Position numbers and translations under genes: made by a program. A DNA stretch of 64,000 nucleotides from Niastella sp. (lineage in GTDB: Bacteria > Bacteroidota > Bacteroidia > Chitinophagales > Chitinophagaceae), in assembly GCA_017744515.1 (NCBI GenBank), contig JAGIBF010000039.1, positions 1-64,000 on the forward strand, written 5' to 3'. The notes below the pieces were generated by a model, which saw only the letters and a list, made by a program, of their open reading frames with translations, did no database searches and was not told the origin of the DNA. Positions 41,322 to 49,809 of the stretch are shown here, piece by piece; the stretch's first letter is position 1; each line of letters begins with the position of its first letter.

Positions 41322-41972
41322 TTAACGTCCAAAGAATTTGTTGATGGCTTCCACCCGGTTGTTCACATGCAACTTTTCGTAGATGTGGTACACGTGCTTG
41401 CGAACAGTTTCCTGGCTGATGAATAAGCTGGCAGCTATCTCTTTGTACAGCATGCCCTTAGCCAGCAGTTCCAGAATTTCTTTTTCCCGGTTGGAAAGTA
41501 CACTCAGCGAGGAGGTGTCTGCACCTGCTTTTTCTACAGGCTGTTTATTGTGCATGAAAGCACTAACCACCTTACGGGCTATCTGGCTGGTCATGGGAGC
41601 GCCACCTTCCTGTAGTTCCCTGATGGCTTCCAGCAGTTTATGGGGAGCAGTTTTTTTCAGAATATATCCACTGGCGCCGGCTGTAAGCGCCTCGAATATC
41701 TTCTCATCATCCTCATACACCGTACACATCATGAAAAGGATTTCCGGGTACTCGGCTTTCAGGTGCCGCACACAGTCAATACCACTTTCTCCTTCACCCA
41801 GGTTTATATCCATCAAAACAATATCGGGTTTCAGCAAAGGAATCTGTTGCATGGCCTCTTCCGCAGAACCAACACTACCCAATAACTGGTATCCATCAGA
41901 CATGAGAACGATCTGTTCCAGTGCTGACCGAATATCCTTATTATCGTCTACTATGCAAATGCTAATATCCAT
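41322..41972 (-). CDS. NarL/FixJ-type response regulator
   Basis: A 216-residue two-component regulator. The receiver domain has acidic residues in CIVDDNKD, the phosphoacceptor Asp in DIVLMDINLGEGESG near residue 55, the conserved Thr/Ser region (MMCTVYED) and Lys in ILKKTAPH. The C-terminal LuxR HTH is LSNREKEILELLAKGMLYKE, then IAASLFISQETVRKHVYHIY. No histidine kinase gene is adjacent, so its partner lies elsewhere. A palindrome 35 nt before the start codon suggests self-control or shared control with the candidate small RNA at 40963. Confidence 0.93.
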   Translation of the reverse strand: MDISICIVDDNKDIRSALEQIVLMSDGYQLLGSVGSAEEAMQQIPLLKPDIVLMDINLGEGESGIDCVRHLKAEYPEILFMMCTVYEDDEKIFEALTAGASGYILKKTAPHKLLEAIRELQEGGAPMTSQIARKVVSAFMHNKQPVEKAGADTSSLSVLSNREKEILELLAKGMLYKEIAASLFISQETVRKHVYHIYEKLHVNNRVEAINKFFGR

Positions 41973-42006
41973 GACACAAAGTTCCGGGTTTTGGTGGAAC
42001 AGGGAA

Positions 42007-42021
42007 TACCACTTTGTGGTA
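42007..42021. promoter_or_regulatory. Perfect palindrome upstream of the response regulator
   Basis: TACCACTTTGTGGTA is a perfect inverted repeat with a 3-nt centre. On the minus strand it is followed after about 20 nt by GAACTTTG, a weaker -7 box only 4 nt from the ATG. The other copy in the window (41137-41151) differs by one base and is also placed just upstream of a -7 box. Confidence 0.5.
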
Positions 42022-42101
42022 ATTTTAAATACCCACTTACATGGAATAAATTAAGAAAGATGTGTATAAATTATACTAAATGGGTAATAGCTTGCACATA
42101 C

Positions 42102-42752
42102 CTATTGATAGGGGACAAATAACAGGTACTTTTCTTTGAAATAATCTTCAGGAAATATTTCATACATCTCTAAAACAGTTGGTTTGCAACTGCTTTCGGC
42201 TATCTCAGTAGTTAGATCACCACCTTTCAGGCATATCAAACCGGGATTGCGATGCTGGGTGGAAGAAGGCTTTTTCAGCAACGGTTTAGACCAGTGCCAT
42301 AGATCTTTCAGCGGCGCCACAGCGCGCGATACCACATAGTCGAACTTTCGGTTCCTGATCTCTTCAATGCGGCTATGTTGAGCAGTTACATTTTTCAATC
42401 CCAGTGCTTCACTCACAGCTTGTACCACCTTGATCTTTTTACCAATACTATCTACCAGGTGAAAACGCACCTCCGGATAAAAGATAGCCAGGGGAATGCC
42501 GGGAAAACCACCGCCGGTACCAAGGTCTACCACCTCAAGGCCGGGCGCCCATTCAAAAGCAGCAGCAATACTCAGTGAATGCAGCACATGCTTTTCATAC
42601 AGGCTTTCCATATCCTTGCGGGAGATCACATTGATCTTGCTGTTCCAGTCAGCATACAAAGCATCCAACGCTTCCAGCTGCTCCAGTTGAGCAGGAGAGA
42701 AATCACCAAAATACTTCGTGATCAGTTCCAGTTTTTCTTGGGCTTTTTCCAT
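42102..42752 (-). CDS. rsmG: 16S rRNA (guanine(527)-N7)-methyltransferase RsmG
   Basis: The ATG at 42750-42752 gives 216 residues. RsmG (GidB) methylates G527 of 16S rRNA with SAM. The SAM site is EVVDLGTGGGFPGIPLAIFY near residue 70; other marks are NVISRKDMESLYEKHVLHSL and the region VVSRAVAPLKDLWHW. The first 31 nt overlap the end of the upstream glycosyltransferase gene, so the two are probably coupled. A longer frame to 42809 would add 19 residues and is rejected. Confidence 0.94.
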   Translation of the reverse strand: MEKAQEKLELITKYFGDFSPAQLEQLEALDALYADWNSKINVISRKDMESLYEKHVLHSLSIAAAFEWAPGLEVVDLGTGGGFPGIPLAIFYPEVRFHLVDSIGKKIKVVQAVSEALGLKNVTAQHSRIEEIRNRKFDYVVSRAVAPLKDLWHWSKPLLKKPSSTQHRNPGLICLKGGDLTTEIAESSCKPTVLEMYEIFPEDYFKEKYLLFVPYQ

Positions 42753-43852
42753 AATGCCGGCGCAAAGATGCAATAATAAATGAACATCCAGATATCCAGC
42801 AGCCACCACCAGGCAAAAAGATCTTTTTCATTGAGCTTGGACATGGCCTTGTGGTAAATAATAGCCTGGGTAATGCTGCGTACCAAAAAGATGCCCAGAC
42901 TGATACGCCAGTCAAAAAAGATAGCGCTGAGGATGAGGAGCGGGTAAAAAAGAAAGTGTGTAAAAGAATAAAGGCCCAGCAGGAAACGGTGGGCTGGTTT
43001 ATAGAACTTGCCGGTAGTAAAGTGGCGGTTCTTTTGCCTCCACCAGTCGCCAAAAGTCTTCTTGGGCGAGGAAAGCGTAATAGCCTCCTGATCGATCATG
43101 ATGGCTGTATTGTTCTTAGTAGCCACCCGGTTGATAAACAGGTCATCATCGCCACTCTTTACATGGTTGATCGAAGAGAAGCCTTTATTGGCAAAGAACA
43201 GGCCTTTTTTATACGACAGGTTGCGGCCCACACCCATATAAGGCATGCCGGCCAGCGCAAAAGAAAGATATTGTAAAGCAGCATGGAACGTCTCGAAGCG
43301 GATGAGCTTGTTGAGCATGCCTGGCAACTTATGATAAGCGCCGTAGCCCAACACCACTTCAGTGCCATTGCCATAAGCGTCCTGCATCTTTTGCATCCAG
43401 TTTTCAGAAGCAGGCACACAGTCAGCATCCGTCAGCAATATAATTTCATGACGGGCCTCTTTGATACCAATAGATAAAGGATATTTTTTGCCGGGGATAC
43501 CTTTGGCTTCCTGCTCGAGGTTCACAATATGAAGGCTCTTAAACGTTTTCTTAAACTCTTCCAGCAGGTAGCGCGTTTCATCCTGGCTATTGTGATTTAC
43601 CACAATGACTTCATGCGTGGTAGGATAGGTTTGCACCAATACACCAGGCAGGTTCCTGGCCAGGTTGGCCGCTTCATCGCGGGCACAAATGATAACACTT
43701 ACAGGATGTTGTTGAGATTGTATCTTCTCTGAAGGCTTATACCAGGCCAACCGCTGAAATAAGATCCAGTAATAAAGCAATTGAATAAAAGCAACGACAC
43801 AAAACACATAAAACAATACTTGCCACCAGTCAATCAGGGACAAAAAGGCCAT
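42722..43852 (-). CDS. Membrane glycosyltransferase, family 2
   Basis: A 376-residue protein. An N-terminal transmembrane helix (FYVFCVVAFIQLLYYWILF) leads into a GT-A domain: VSVIICARDEAANLARNLPG, the DxD-like LLTDADCVPASENW, and the acceptor-site SGDDDLFINR followed by RQKNRHF in the QxxRW position. C-terminal helices (about 285-365) anchor it. It likely adds a sugar to a lipid or polysaccharide at the inner membrane; the substrate is unknown. It overlaps rsmG by 31 nt at its 3' end. Confidence 0.88.
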   Translation of the reverse strand: MAFLSLIDWWQVLFYVFCVVAFIQLLYYWILFQRLAWYKPSEKIQSQQHPVSVIICARDEAANLARNLPGVLVQTYPTTHEVIVVNHNSQDETRYLLEEFKKTFKSLHIVNLEQEAKGIPGKKYPLSIGIKEARHEIILLTDADCVPASENWMQKMQDAYGNGTEVVLGYGAYHKLPGMLNKLIRFETFHAALQYLSFALAGMPYMGVGRNLSYKKGLFFANKGFSSINHVKSGDDDLFINRVATKNNTAIMIDQEAITLSSPKKTFGDWWRQKNRHFTTGKFYKPAHRFLLGLYSFTHFLFYPLLILSAIFFDWRISLGIFLVRSITQAIIYHKAMSKLNEKDLFAWWWLLDIWMFIYYCIFAPALWKKPKKNWN

Positions 43853-44086
43853 ACAAACAATTTAGGGTCAATAGCGAACAAAATACAAAAATACACGACA
43901 GACCGTTAGTGAGCCCGATAAACATTTCAACGGCTGGGGAAAACAGCACCCTAAACCTCCCTTGTAGCCTCGCTTCCAGCCGGTTAGTTAAATCTGTAGC
44001 CTATAACTTATTGTCCAACCCAACCCCGGCTTACTGCCCGTGATTTGAAACCTGCAGTTAGCCAGGCCAAAGTGCGGCAGCAATTC

Positions 44087-44118
44087 GAAACCCTAAACCC
44101 GAAATCCGAAACCCTACG
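44087..44118. repeat. CCCGAAAC-type dispersed repeat before tgt
   Basis: GAAACCCTAAACCCGAAATC with CGAAACCCT, close to the wording at 28312-28336 near trpS. It ends about 16 nt before the tgt start. Confidence 0.4.
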
Positions 44119-44134
44119 TATCTTGCGCCCCATT

Positions 44135-45274
44135 ATGGCTGTTTTACAATTTGAACTGGAGGTAACCGATCAGCGGTCCAAAGCCCGGGCAGGCACTATC
44201 ACAACCGATCATGGGCAGATAGCGACCCCCATATTTATGCCCGTGGGCACGGCCGGTAGCGTGAAAGCGGTATCACAGCAACAATTGAAAGAAGACGTTC
44301 AGGCCCAGATCATTCTGGGCAATACCTACCACCTGTACCTGCGGCCGGGATTGGAAGTGCTGGAGCAGGCAGGGGGGCTACACAAGTTCAATGGCTGGGA
44401 CAGGCCCATACTCACCGATAGCGGTGGCTACCAGGTCTTTTCACTGGCTGCCAGCCGTAAGATAACCGAAGAAGGCGTCGTTTTTCAATCACACATAGAC
44501 GGTTCCCGTCACCTGTTCACACCCGAAAGCGTGATGGACATACAACGTACGATCGGGGCCGATATCATTATGGCCTTCGATGAATGCCCACCTTACCCCA
44601 GCGAATATGCTTACGCCAGGAAGTCGATGGAACTTACCCATCGATGGCTCGACCGCTGCTTCAAACATTTCGACAATACACCTGACAAATACGGCTACAC
44701 GCAAAACCTGTTTCCCATCATACAGGGCAGCACATTTGCCGATCTCCGCAAAGCATCCAGCGAATACATCGCTTCCAAAAATGCAGCGGGCAATGCCATT
44801 GGTGGATTGAGTGTGGGTGAACCGGACAATATGATGTATGAGTATACAGAATTATGTTGCGACCTGTTGCCCGTACATAAGCCACGTTACCTCATGGGTG
44901 TGGGCACACCCTGGAATATATTGGAGTGCATAGCATTGGGTGTAGATATGTTTGATTGCGTAATGCCTACGCGCAACGGACGCAACGCCATGTTGTTTAC
45001 ATCGAAAGGCGTGATCAACATCGACAATAAAAAATGGGAGAAAGATTATACCCCGTTGGATGATGGTATCGATTGCCATGTAAGCAACCATTATTCCAAA
45101 GCCTACTTGCGTCACCTGATGAAAGCCAAAGAAATATTGGGCCTTACCATTGCCAGCGTACACAACTTGGCCTTTTACCTGTGGCTGGTAAAAGAAGCGC
45201 GGAAACATATACAGGCAGGCGACTTCCTCAGTTGGAAGAACGAGCAAGTACAGATACTGCAACAAAGATTGTAA
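44135..45274 (+). CDS. tgt: tRNA-guanine transglycosylase
   Basis: The ATG at 44135 gives 379 residues; an upstream TTG in the repeat would add 30 residues and is rejected. Tgt swaps guanine 34 for preQ1 in tRNAs with GUN anticodons. Visible: FMPVGTAGSVKAVSQQQLKE, ILTDSGGYQVFSLA with the catalytic-fold Asp, and DVMFDCVMPTRNGRN-like segment VDMFDCVMPTRNGRN with the nucleophile Asp. The zinc site is unusual: the usual CxCxxC becomes IDCHVS, so two of three Cys ligands are missing although the later His region (ASVHNLAFY) is kept. From memory, such loss is frequent in Bacteroidota Tgt, so the enzyme is probably active. Confidence 0.93.
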   Translation: MAVLQFELEVTDQRSKARAGTITTDHGQIATPIFMPVGTAGSVKAVSQQQLKEDVQAQIILGNTYHLYLRPGLEVLEQAGGLHKFNGWDRPILTDSGGYQVFSLAASRKITEEGVVFQSHIDGSRHLFTPESVMDIQRTIGADIIMAFDECPPYPSEYAYARKSMELTHRWLDRCFKHFDNTPDKYGYTQNLFPIIQGSTFADLRKASSEYIASKNAAGNAIGGLSVGEPDNMMYEYTELCCDLLPVHKPRYLMGVGTPWNILECIALGVDMFDCVMPTRNGRNAMLFTSKGVINIDNKKWEKDYTPLDDGIDCHVSNHYSKAYLRHLMKAKEILGLTIASVHNLAFYLWLVKEARKHIQAGDFLSWKNEQVQILQQRL

Positions 45275-45276
45275 TA

Positions 45277-45307
45277 GTAAGCAAGTGGCACACCTGCCAC
45301 TTCTTAC
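45277..45307. terminator. Bidirectional hairpin between tgt and the esterase gene
   Basis: AAGTGGCA (45283-45290) and TGCCACTT (45295-45302) pair perfectly around CACC, extended by GTAA/TTAC after an unpaired GC and C. It lies between convergent stop codons. Confidence 0.65.
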
Positions 45308-45324
45308 CTCCTATTTCTTACATC

Positions 45325-46110
45325 TTACTTCTTTTGCTTCAACAGCCATCCCAACAAGTCCGGCTCCTTAAAAGCATTGTCCCAACTGTTGTGGCCTACA
45401 CCGGGGTATTCAGAATACTTTACTTTGGCGCGCGCAGCTTTAAGCGCATTGACCATCAAACGGGAGTGGGAAGGCAGCACGGTATTGTCCTTGTCGCCAT
45501 GAAATACCCAGATGGGGAACTTCCGGGCATACGCTTTCACCTTGGCAGGATCTCCACCGCCACAAATAGGGAAGGCGGCAGCAAAGAAGCCAGCCTTGCG
45601 CCACAGCAATTCAAAAGTGCCCATGCCGCCCATAGACAGGCCGCCTATATAGATCTTTTTAGTATTTACGGGTTTAGTTGAAGCCATGGAATCCATTAAC
45701 TGGCTTACCAGCCCAAGAGCGGTGCCGATAGGGCGCTCGGAAGGGAAGTAAAGACCATTCAGCGAATCCTTGCGATTGGGGTCGCGATCGATCCTTGCCC
45801 AGAAATCATTTTTCGGACATTGAGGGAAAATCACAATAGCGGGATACTGTTGACGGTTGGCCGGATCGGTAAATAAAGAAGAGCCATGCACCAGTTGCGC
45901 TTCATTATCATTGCCCCTTTCACCAGCCCCATGCAGGACCAGGATAAGCGGGTATTTTTTAGCAGGATTGTAATCCTGGGGATACAGGATCCGGTAGCGT
46001 AAAGTGTCATTACCCCGGATAAATTCCTTTTTTTCATACAGGCTGTTGTTCTGGGCAAAAGCAAGCACCGAGACATACAGCAAAAGCAAGGTTATGGCTG
46101 ATTTTAGCAT
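45325..46110 (-). CDS. Secreted alpha/beta-hydrolase (esterase-like)
   Basis: The ATG at 46108-46110 gives 261 residues; a TTG five codons upstream is rejected. A signal peptide (ITLLLLYVSVLAFAQ) precedes an esterase fold of the phospholipase/carboxylesterase or PHB-depolymerase-like type: ILVLHGAGERGNDN (oxyanion), YIGGLSMGGMGTFELLW with the nucleophile Ser near residue 163, WVFHGDKDNTVLP with Asp, and YPGVGHNSWD with His. Such enzymes hydrolyse short esters or deacylate polysaccharides outside the cytoplasm. Substrate unknown. Confidence 0.88.
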   Translation of the reverse strand: MLKSAITLLLLYVSVLAFAQNNSLYEKKEFIRGNDTLRYRILYPQDYNPAKKYPLILVLHGAGERGNDNEAQLVHGSSLFTDPANRQQYPAIVIFPQCPKNDFWARIDRDPNRKDSLNGLYFPSERPIGTALGLVSQLMDSMASTKPVNTKKIYIGGLSMGGMGTFELLWRKAGFFAAAFPICGGGDPAKVKAYARKFPIWVFHGDKDNTVLPSHSRLMVNALKAARAKVKYSEYPGVGHNSWDNAFKEPDLLGWLLKQKK

Positions 46111-46212
46111 GCAACTAAGGTACAACTTTCACCCTTGGCCGGAATAATCTTAATTAAGTTATAAGATTCTGCTTTTTAGGCGATAAGGCAGGAGAGCTGC
46201 AAATTTTTGAGC

Positions 46213-46220
46213 TACATTTG
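46213..46220 (+). promoter_or_regulatory. -7 like box before lptG
   Basis: TACATTTG matches TAnnTTTG exactly and ends 18 nt before the ATG at 46239. No clear -33 box is seen. Confidence 0.35.
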
Positions 46221-46238
46221 CCGGCGTCCAAAGGATTT

Positions 46239-47339
46239 ATGAAAATACTCGACTGGTACATATTAAAGAAATTCCTTAGCACTACAATATTCATTGCATT
46301 GATCTTTACCCTCATTTCGGTAGTGATCGATACCAGTGAAAAAGCGGATGATTTTGTAAAGACGGGGCTTTCCACGTACCAGATCATCATGCAGTATTAT
46401 ATAGGATTCATTCCCTTTATCCTCTCCATGATCTTCCCGCTGATGGTATTCATTGGCGTAATCTTCTTCACCTCCAAGATGGCGAGTCGTGCCGAGATTG
46501 TGGCGATCCTGGCAGGTGGCGTTCGTTTCAACCGCATGCTGCGTCCCTATATGATAGGCGCTTTGCTGCTGGGTGGCTTTTTCTGGTATGCTTCCCATTA
46601 CCTCATTCCCAAGGCCAACGTGATCTATGGCAACTTTCAGGCTACCTACATCGATAGCAAAAGCTCTTACGAACAAGGCGAGTACAGCAAACGGACGAGA
46701 AACTATTATATCCGTATCGATACCAACACCTTTGCCGGCCTGCGCAATTATGATACGACCTCCAAAACCGCTACCAACGGCTTTTTCATGGAACGCATGA
46801 AAGGAACACAGGTAACATACAACCTGCGTGCGGAGACCATTCGTTGGGATACGGCCAAGAAGAACTGGAAACTCGAAAATGCTGTAGAGCGGAAAATTGA
46901 CGGGTTGAAAGAAACCGTGACCGTGATCCCGTCCATGCACATCAAGCTGAACGTGAACCCCAATGAGATCAAGCCCGATAAATACCTGAAAGATAAAATG
47001 ACTACCCCTCAGCTCAACCGCTTTATAAAAGCAGAGGAGGTGAGAGGTACCGAAGGACTGAACGATTTTAAAGTATCGCGCTACCGGCGTGACGCCACCC
47101 CGCTGTCGGTAGTGATACTTACCCTGATAGGGGTCAGCGTGGCATCCCGTAAAACACGCGGAGGTAGCGGGCTCAACCTGGCGATCGGAATTGTGACCGC
47201 CGCCCTGTTTGTGGTCATGGATAAGTTCTCCCTTACTTTCTCCACCAAAGGCAACTTCCCTCCCTTACTGGCTGCCTGGATGCCCAACATCATCTTTGGC
47301 ATCGTAGCCATCTGGCTTTACCGCAAAGCACCCAAATAA
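46239..47339 (+). CDS. lptG: LptF/LptG family permease
   Basis: The ATG at 46239 gives 366 residues. This YjgP/YjgQ family protein is the membrane part of the Lpt machine that extracts lipopolysaccharide from the inner membrane. There are three N-terminal helices (YILKKFLSTTIFIALIFTLI first), a periplasmic jellyroll-like domain at about 125-250 and three C-terminal helices. The typical FSLTFSTKGNFPPLLAAWMP near the end is present. Bacteroidota often encode LptF and LptG apart; which of the two this is cannot be settled here. Confidence 0.87.
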   Translation: MKILDWYILKKFLSTTIFIALIFTLISVVIDTSEKADDFVKTGLSTYQIIMQYYIGFIPFILSMIFPLMVFIGVIFFTSKMASRAEIVAILAGGVRFNRMLRPYMIGALLLGGFFWYASHYLIPKANVIYGNFQATYIDSKSSYEQGEYSKRTRNYYIRIDTNTFAGLRNYDTTSKTATNGFFMERMKGTQVTYNLRAETIRWDTAKKNWKLENAVERKIDGLKETVTVIPSMHIKLNVNPNEIKPDKYLKDKMTTPQLNRFIKAEEVRGTEGLNDFKVSRYRRDATPLSVVILTLIGVSVASRKTRGGSGLNLAIGIVTAALFVVMDKFSLTFSTKGNFPPLLAAWMPNIIFGIVAIWLYRKAPK

Positions 47340-47427
47340 GTTTGGTGTCAGCCTGCATCAACCATGTCAGCCTGAGTCCCGCAGAGCGGGATAAACTCTG
47401 TCGAAGGCCTCCCCCTCGGATGACCTT

Positions 47428-47459
47428 AATTCGTGTAATTCGCTTGAAATTCGTGTTCC
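47428..47459. repeat. AATTCGTG dispersed repeat, copy 2
   Basis: AATTCGTGTAATTCG (47428-47442) then GAAATTCGTGTTCC (47446-47459). The order and spacing match the copies at 33231, 51703 and 58476. Confidence 0.7.
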
Positions 47460-47597
47460 CTGCCCATACTGTCAGCAACACCGAATTAGCAAGTTATTAG
47501 ACTCAGATTAGAACAAAATAAGTTATTGCGCTGGTCTATTAAAAGCCTATTAATTTACCTATATTAACAAGTTTCCTGTCAACTGCAGTGAATAAAT

Positions 47598-47630
47598 TTT
47601 GTTCTATTGAACGAGTTTGATTTAACTTTA
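47598..47630 (+). promoter_or_regulatory. Possible gltA promoter
   Basis: TTTG and TAACTTTA stand 21 nt apart, close to the Bacteroidota -33/-7 arrangement, and end 56 nt before the gltA start codon. The last base differs from the consensus. Confidence 0.3.
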
Positions 47631-47686
47631 GCGGCCAAGGAATCAACCCCTGTAAATACTTCGTTTTTTTATATATAATCTTGCAT

Positions 47687-49012
47687 ATGGGCATTCTCAA
47701 AGAAAGGTTTAAAGCAAAAGCAGAAAGTGCAGCAGTGGAAATCAAAGACCTGCTGAAAGAACATGGCACCAAAAAGATCGGTGAAGTGCAATTGTCGCAG
47801 GTATACCAGGGAATGCGCGGGATCACTGGCCTGGTAAGTGAAACATCTTTACTGGATTCACAGGAAGGCATCCGTTTCCGTGGCTATTCCATCCCCGAAT
47901 TGCAAGAGAAACTTCCAAAAGCCAAAGGCGGCAGCGAGCCTTTGCCCGAAGGCCTTTTCTACCTGATGCTCATTGGTGAATTGCCAACTGAAGAAGACGT
48001 GGCTCATATCTCTTCTATCTGGCAACGCCGCTCCCATGTACCCAACCACGTATTCGATGCCATCGATGCCCTGCCCGTAACAGCGCATCCCATGACGATG
48101 TTTGTAACAGGTATCATGGCTCTCCAGACAGAAAGCAATTTTGCCAAACGCTATGCCGAAGGCATCAATAAAAAAGATTACTGGGAACCGGTGTTCGATG
48201 ATGCTATGGACCTCATCGCCCGCCTGCCCCGTGTAGCAGCTTATATCTATCGTCGCAAATACAAGAACAACCAGCACATCCATCCCAATGGATTGCTCGA
48301 CTGGGCAGGTAACCTGGCCCATATGCTGGGATTTGAAGACGAGAGCTTCAAAGAGTTGATGCGTTTGTACATGACCATCCATGCCGACCACGAAGGTGGC
48401 AACGTATCGGCCCACACAACCCACCTGGTAGGATCAGCCCTCAGCGATCCTTACCTCAGCCTTGCAGCTGGTATGAACGGACTCGCAGGTCCCCTGCACG
48501 GATTGGCCAACCAGGAAGTGATCAAATGGATATTCGAAATGCGGGAACAACTGAAAACAGAAACACCTTCCCGCGAACAGATAGGCGAGTACGTAAAAAA
48601 GACCCTCGGCGAAGGAAAAGTGGTGCCCGGATACGGACACGCTGTATTGCGTAAGACCGATCCCCGCTTTACTGCCCAGATGGAGTTTGGCAAAAAGCAC
48701 ATGGCCGATGATCCACTGGTGCAAACCGTATGGAACATCTATGAAGAAGTGCCACCCATCCTCCAGTCATTAGGCAAGATCAAAAACCCATGGCCCAACG
48801 TAGATGCCCACAGCGGCGCCTTGCTGGTACATTATGGAATGAAGGAGTATGAGTTTTATACCGTACTCTTTGGTGTCAGCCGTGCATTAGGTGTACTGGC
48901 CAGCCTCATATGGTCCCGCGCCCTGGCATTCCCCATCGAAAGGCCGAAATCAGTGACCACAGCCCTCGTAAAGAAATGGCTGAATGGCGAAGATGAGATC
49001 TGGGGAGATTAA
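47687..49012 (+). CDS. gltA: Citrate synthase
   Basis: The ATG at 47687 gives 441 residues. The enzyme condenses oxaloacetate and acetyl-CoA in the TCA cycle. Active-site segments are HADHEGGNVSAHTTHLVGSA (first His region), MNGLAGPLHGLANQE (second His) and PGYGHAVLRKTDPRF (third His), with the catalytic Asp in NVDAHSGALL. The wording HEGGNVSAHTTHLVGSALSD resembles the mitochondrial form more than the E. coli form, as in other Bacteroidota. A strong terminator follows. Confidence 0.96.
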   Translation: MGILKERFKAKAESAAVEIKDLLKEHGTKKIGEVQLSQVYQGMRGITGLVSETSLLDSQEGIRFRGYSIPELQEKLPKAKGGSEPLPEGLFYLMLIGELPTEEDVAHISSIWQRRSHVPNHVFDAIDALPVTAHPMTMFVTGIMALQTESNFAKRYAEGINKKDYWEPVFDDAMDLIARLPRVAAYIYRRKYKNNQHIHPNGLLDWAGNLAHMLGFEDESFKELMRLYMTIHADHEGGNVSAHTTHLVGSALSDPYLSLAAGMNGLAGPLHGLANQEVIKWIFEMREQLKTETPSREQIGEYVKKTLGEGKVVPGYGHAVLRKTDPRFTAQMEFGKKHMADDPLVQTVWNIYEEVPPILQSLGKIKNPWPNVDAHSGALLVHYGMKEYEFYTVLFGVSRALGVLASLIWSRALAFPIERPKSVTTALVKKWLNGEDEIWGD

Positions 49013-49037
49013 GAGAATGTTATCAACTAAGTAATAC

Positions 49038-49066
49038 GCTGGTCCCGAAAAGGACCAGCTTTTTTT
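49038..49066 (+). terminator. Rho-independent terminator after gltA
   Basis: GCTGGTCC (49038-49045) and GGACCAGC (49052-49059), loop CGAAAA, then seven T. Confidence 0.92.
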
Positions 49067-49088
49067 ATGCGCTTAACGACGGAGGCAA

Positions 49089-49121
49089 AAGAAAAACCAC
49101 CTCAAACATTGAGGTGGTTCC
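49089..49121 (-). terminator. Rho-independent terminator after the LytTR gene
   Basis: AACCACCTCAA and TTGAGGTGGTT form a perfect 11-bp stem with a 3-nt loop; on the minus strand it is followed by a T-rich stretch. It lies about 60 nt past the LytTR stop. Confidence 0.8.
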
Positions 49122-49176
49122 ATGCAATGGGTTAATCATAGTTAAATGCCGCGTCAGTTTCCTGCAAAGGATATAT

Positions 49177-49545
49177 TTAAAGCGGGGAGAGTGAATTTGC
49201 GTATATACGCCATGCGTTTAGAAAGCCCGGCTTTCTGCGTTTCGACACATCGATCAGCTCACCGGTACTTAACTCGATCTTTCCGGCTTCACCATCGATA
49301 TAGCGTACAATGAACTTCTTATTCACCAGGTGGGTACGGTGCGGACGTATAAAACCATTAGACGACAATTCCTGCTCAAAACGTTTGAGCACTTTAGCTA
49401 CTACCAGCCTTTTTCCATTGGCAAAAAACAGCTTGCTATAATTGCTGATGGCTTGAATACGAATAATACAAGCAGTATCCACAACAGCTATCCCGGCATT
49501 GTCTGGCAACAGGATCATCCTGCCGGTAATTGTTTTTTCTGGCAT
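49177..49545 (-). CDS. Stand-alone LytTR DNA-binding protein
   Basis: A 122-residue protein from the ATG at 49543-49545. The LytTR fold is seen in IIRIQAISNYSKLFFANGKR followed by LVVAKVLKRFEQEL, then FIRPHRTHLVNKKFIVRYI and IELSTGELIDVSKRRKPGFL. There is no receiver domain, so it is not a standard response regulator. The frame is open for 35 more residues upstream, but these are encoded by a dispersed repeat (49595-49632) and are rejected. Confidence 0.88.
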   Translation of the reverse strand: MPEKTITGRMILLPDNAGIAVVDTACIIRIQAISNYSKLFFANGKRLVVAKVLKRFEQELSSNGFIRPHRTHLVNKKFIVRYIDGEAGKIELSTGELIDVSKRRKPGFLNAWRIYANSLSPL

Positions 49546-49594
49546 ATAATAAAGTTTATCATGGTTTGTCATTCGGAGGCGACCCTCTCTTCTT

Positions 49595-49632
49595 GTCATT
49601 TCGAACGCAGCGAAGCGGAGTGAGAAATCTGC
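49595..49632. repeat. Dispersed repeat of the CGAACGCAGCGAAGCGGAG type
   Basis: GTCATTTCGAACGCAGCGAA followed by GCGGAGTGAGAAATCTGC. I recall near-identical text between genes in many Bacteroidota genomes, but this cannot be checked here. A loose GTCATTCGGAGGCGACCC precedes it at 49569. Confidence 0.6.
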
Positions 49633-49650
49633 TGTCGTAGCAAAGGCCAC

Positions 49651-49809
49651 TCACGGCTTGACACTGACCTGTTTTTGGTTTTCTTGCAGCTTATCTTCAA
49701 TACGCCGGATACGCTGGTGAAAGACCCACCAGATGAAAGCTGCCAATAGCAGGCAAATCAGGATCACCAACAGGTAATTGCGGGGTAGCCAGGGTTTGGG
49801 GGTTGACAT
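49651..49809 (-). CDS. Small single-helix membrane protein
   Basis: A possible 52-residue protein from the ATG at 49807-49809: a basic N-terminus, one helix (YLLVILICLLLAAFIWWVF), then a charged helical tail (HQRIRRIEDKLQENQKQ). No family is recognised. It lies between the TPR-HTH and LytTR regulator genes on the same strand, which lends it some support. Confidence 0.45.
   Translation of the reverse strand: MSTPKPWLPRNYLLVILICLLLAAFIWWVFHQRIRRIEDKLQENQKQVSVKP

Larger units (their letters stand above)
47340..47686. other. Intergenic region lptG/gltA
   Basis: These 347 nt hold no gene. A CCTGAG...TGTCGAAGG repeat (47365-47410) containing a small CCCGC/GCGGG hairpin comes first, followed by an AATTCGTG repeat (47428-47459). 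The last 200 nt are A/T-rich; TTTG (47598-47601) and TAACTTTA (47623-47630) with a 21-nt spacer could be the gltA promoter. Confidence 0.5.

Noticed and set aside
45073..45681. 202-residue plus-strand frame
   Set aside because: It spans the end of tgt in another frame, a terminator and the antisense of the esterase gene.
49546..49650. 35-residue N-terminal extension of the LytTR protein
   Set aside because: It is encoded by the repeat at 49595-49632; the ATG at 49545 gives the compact form.
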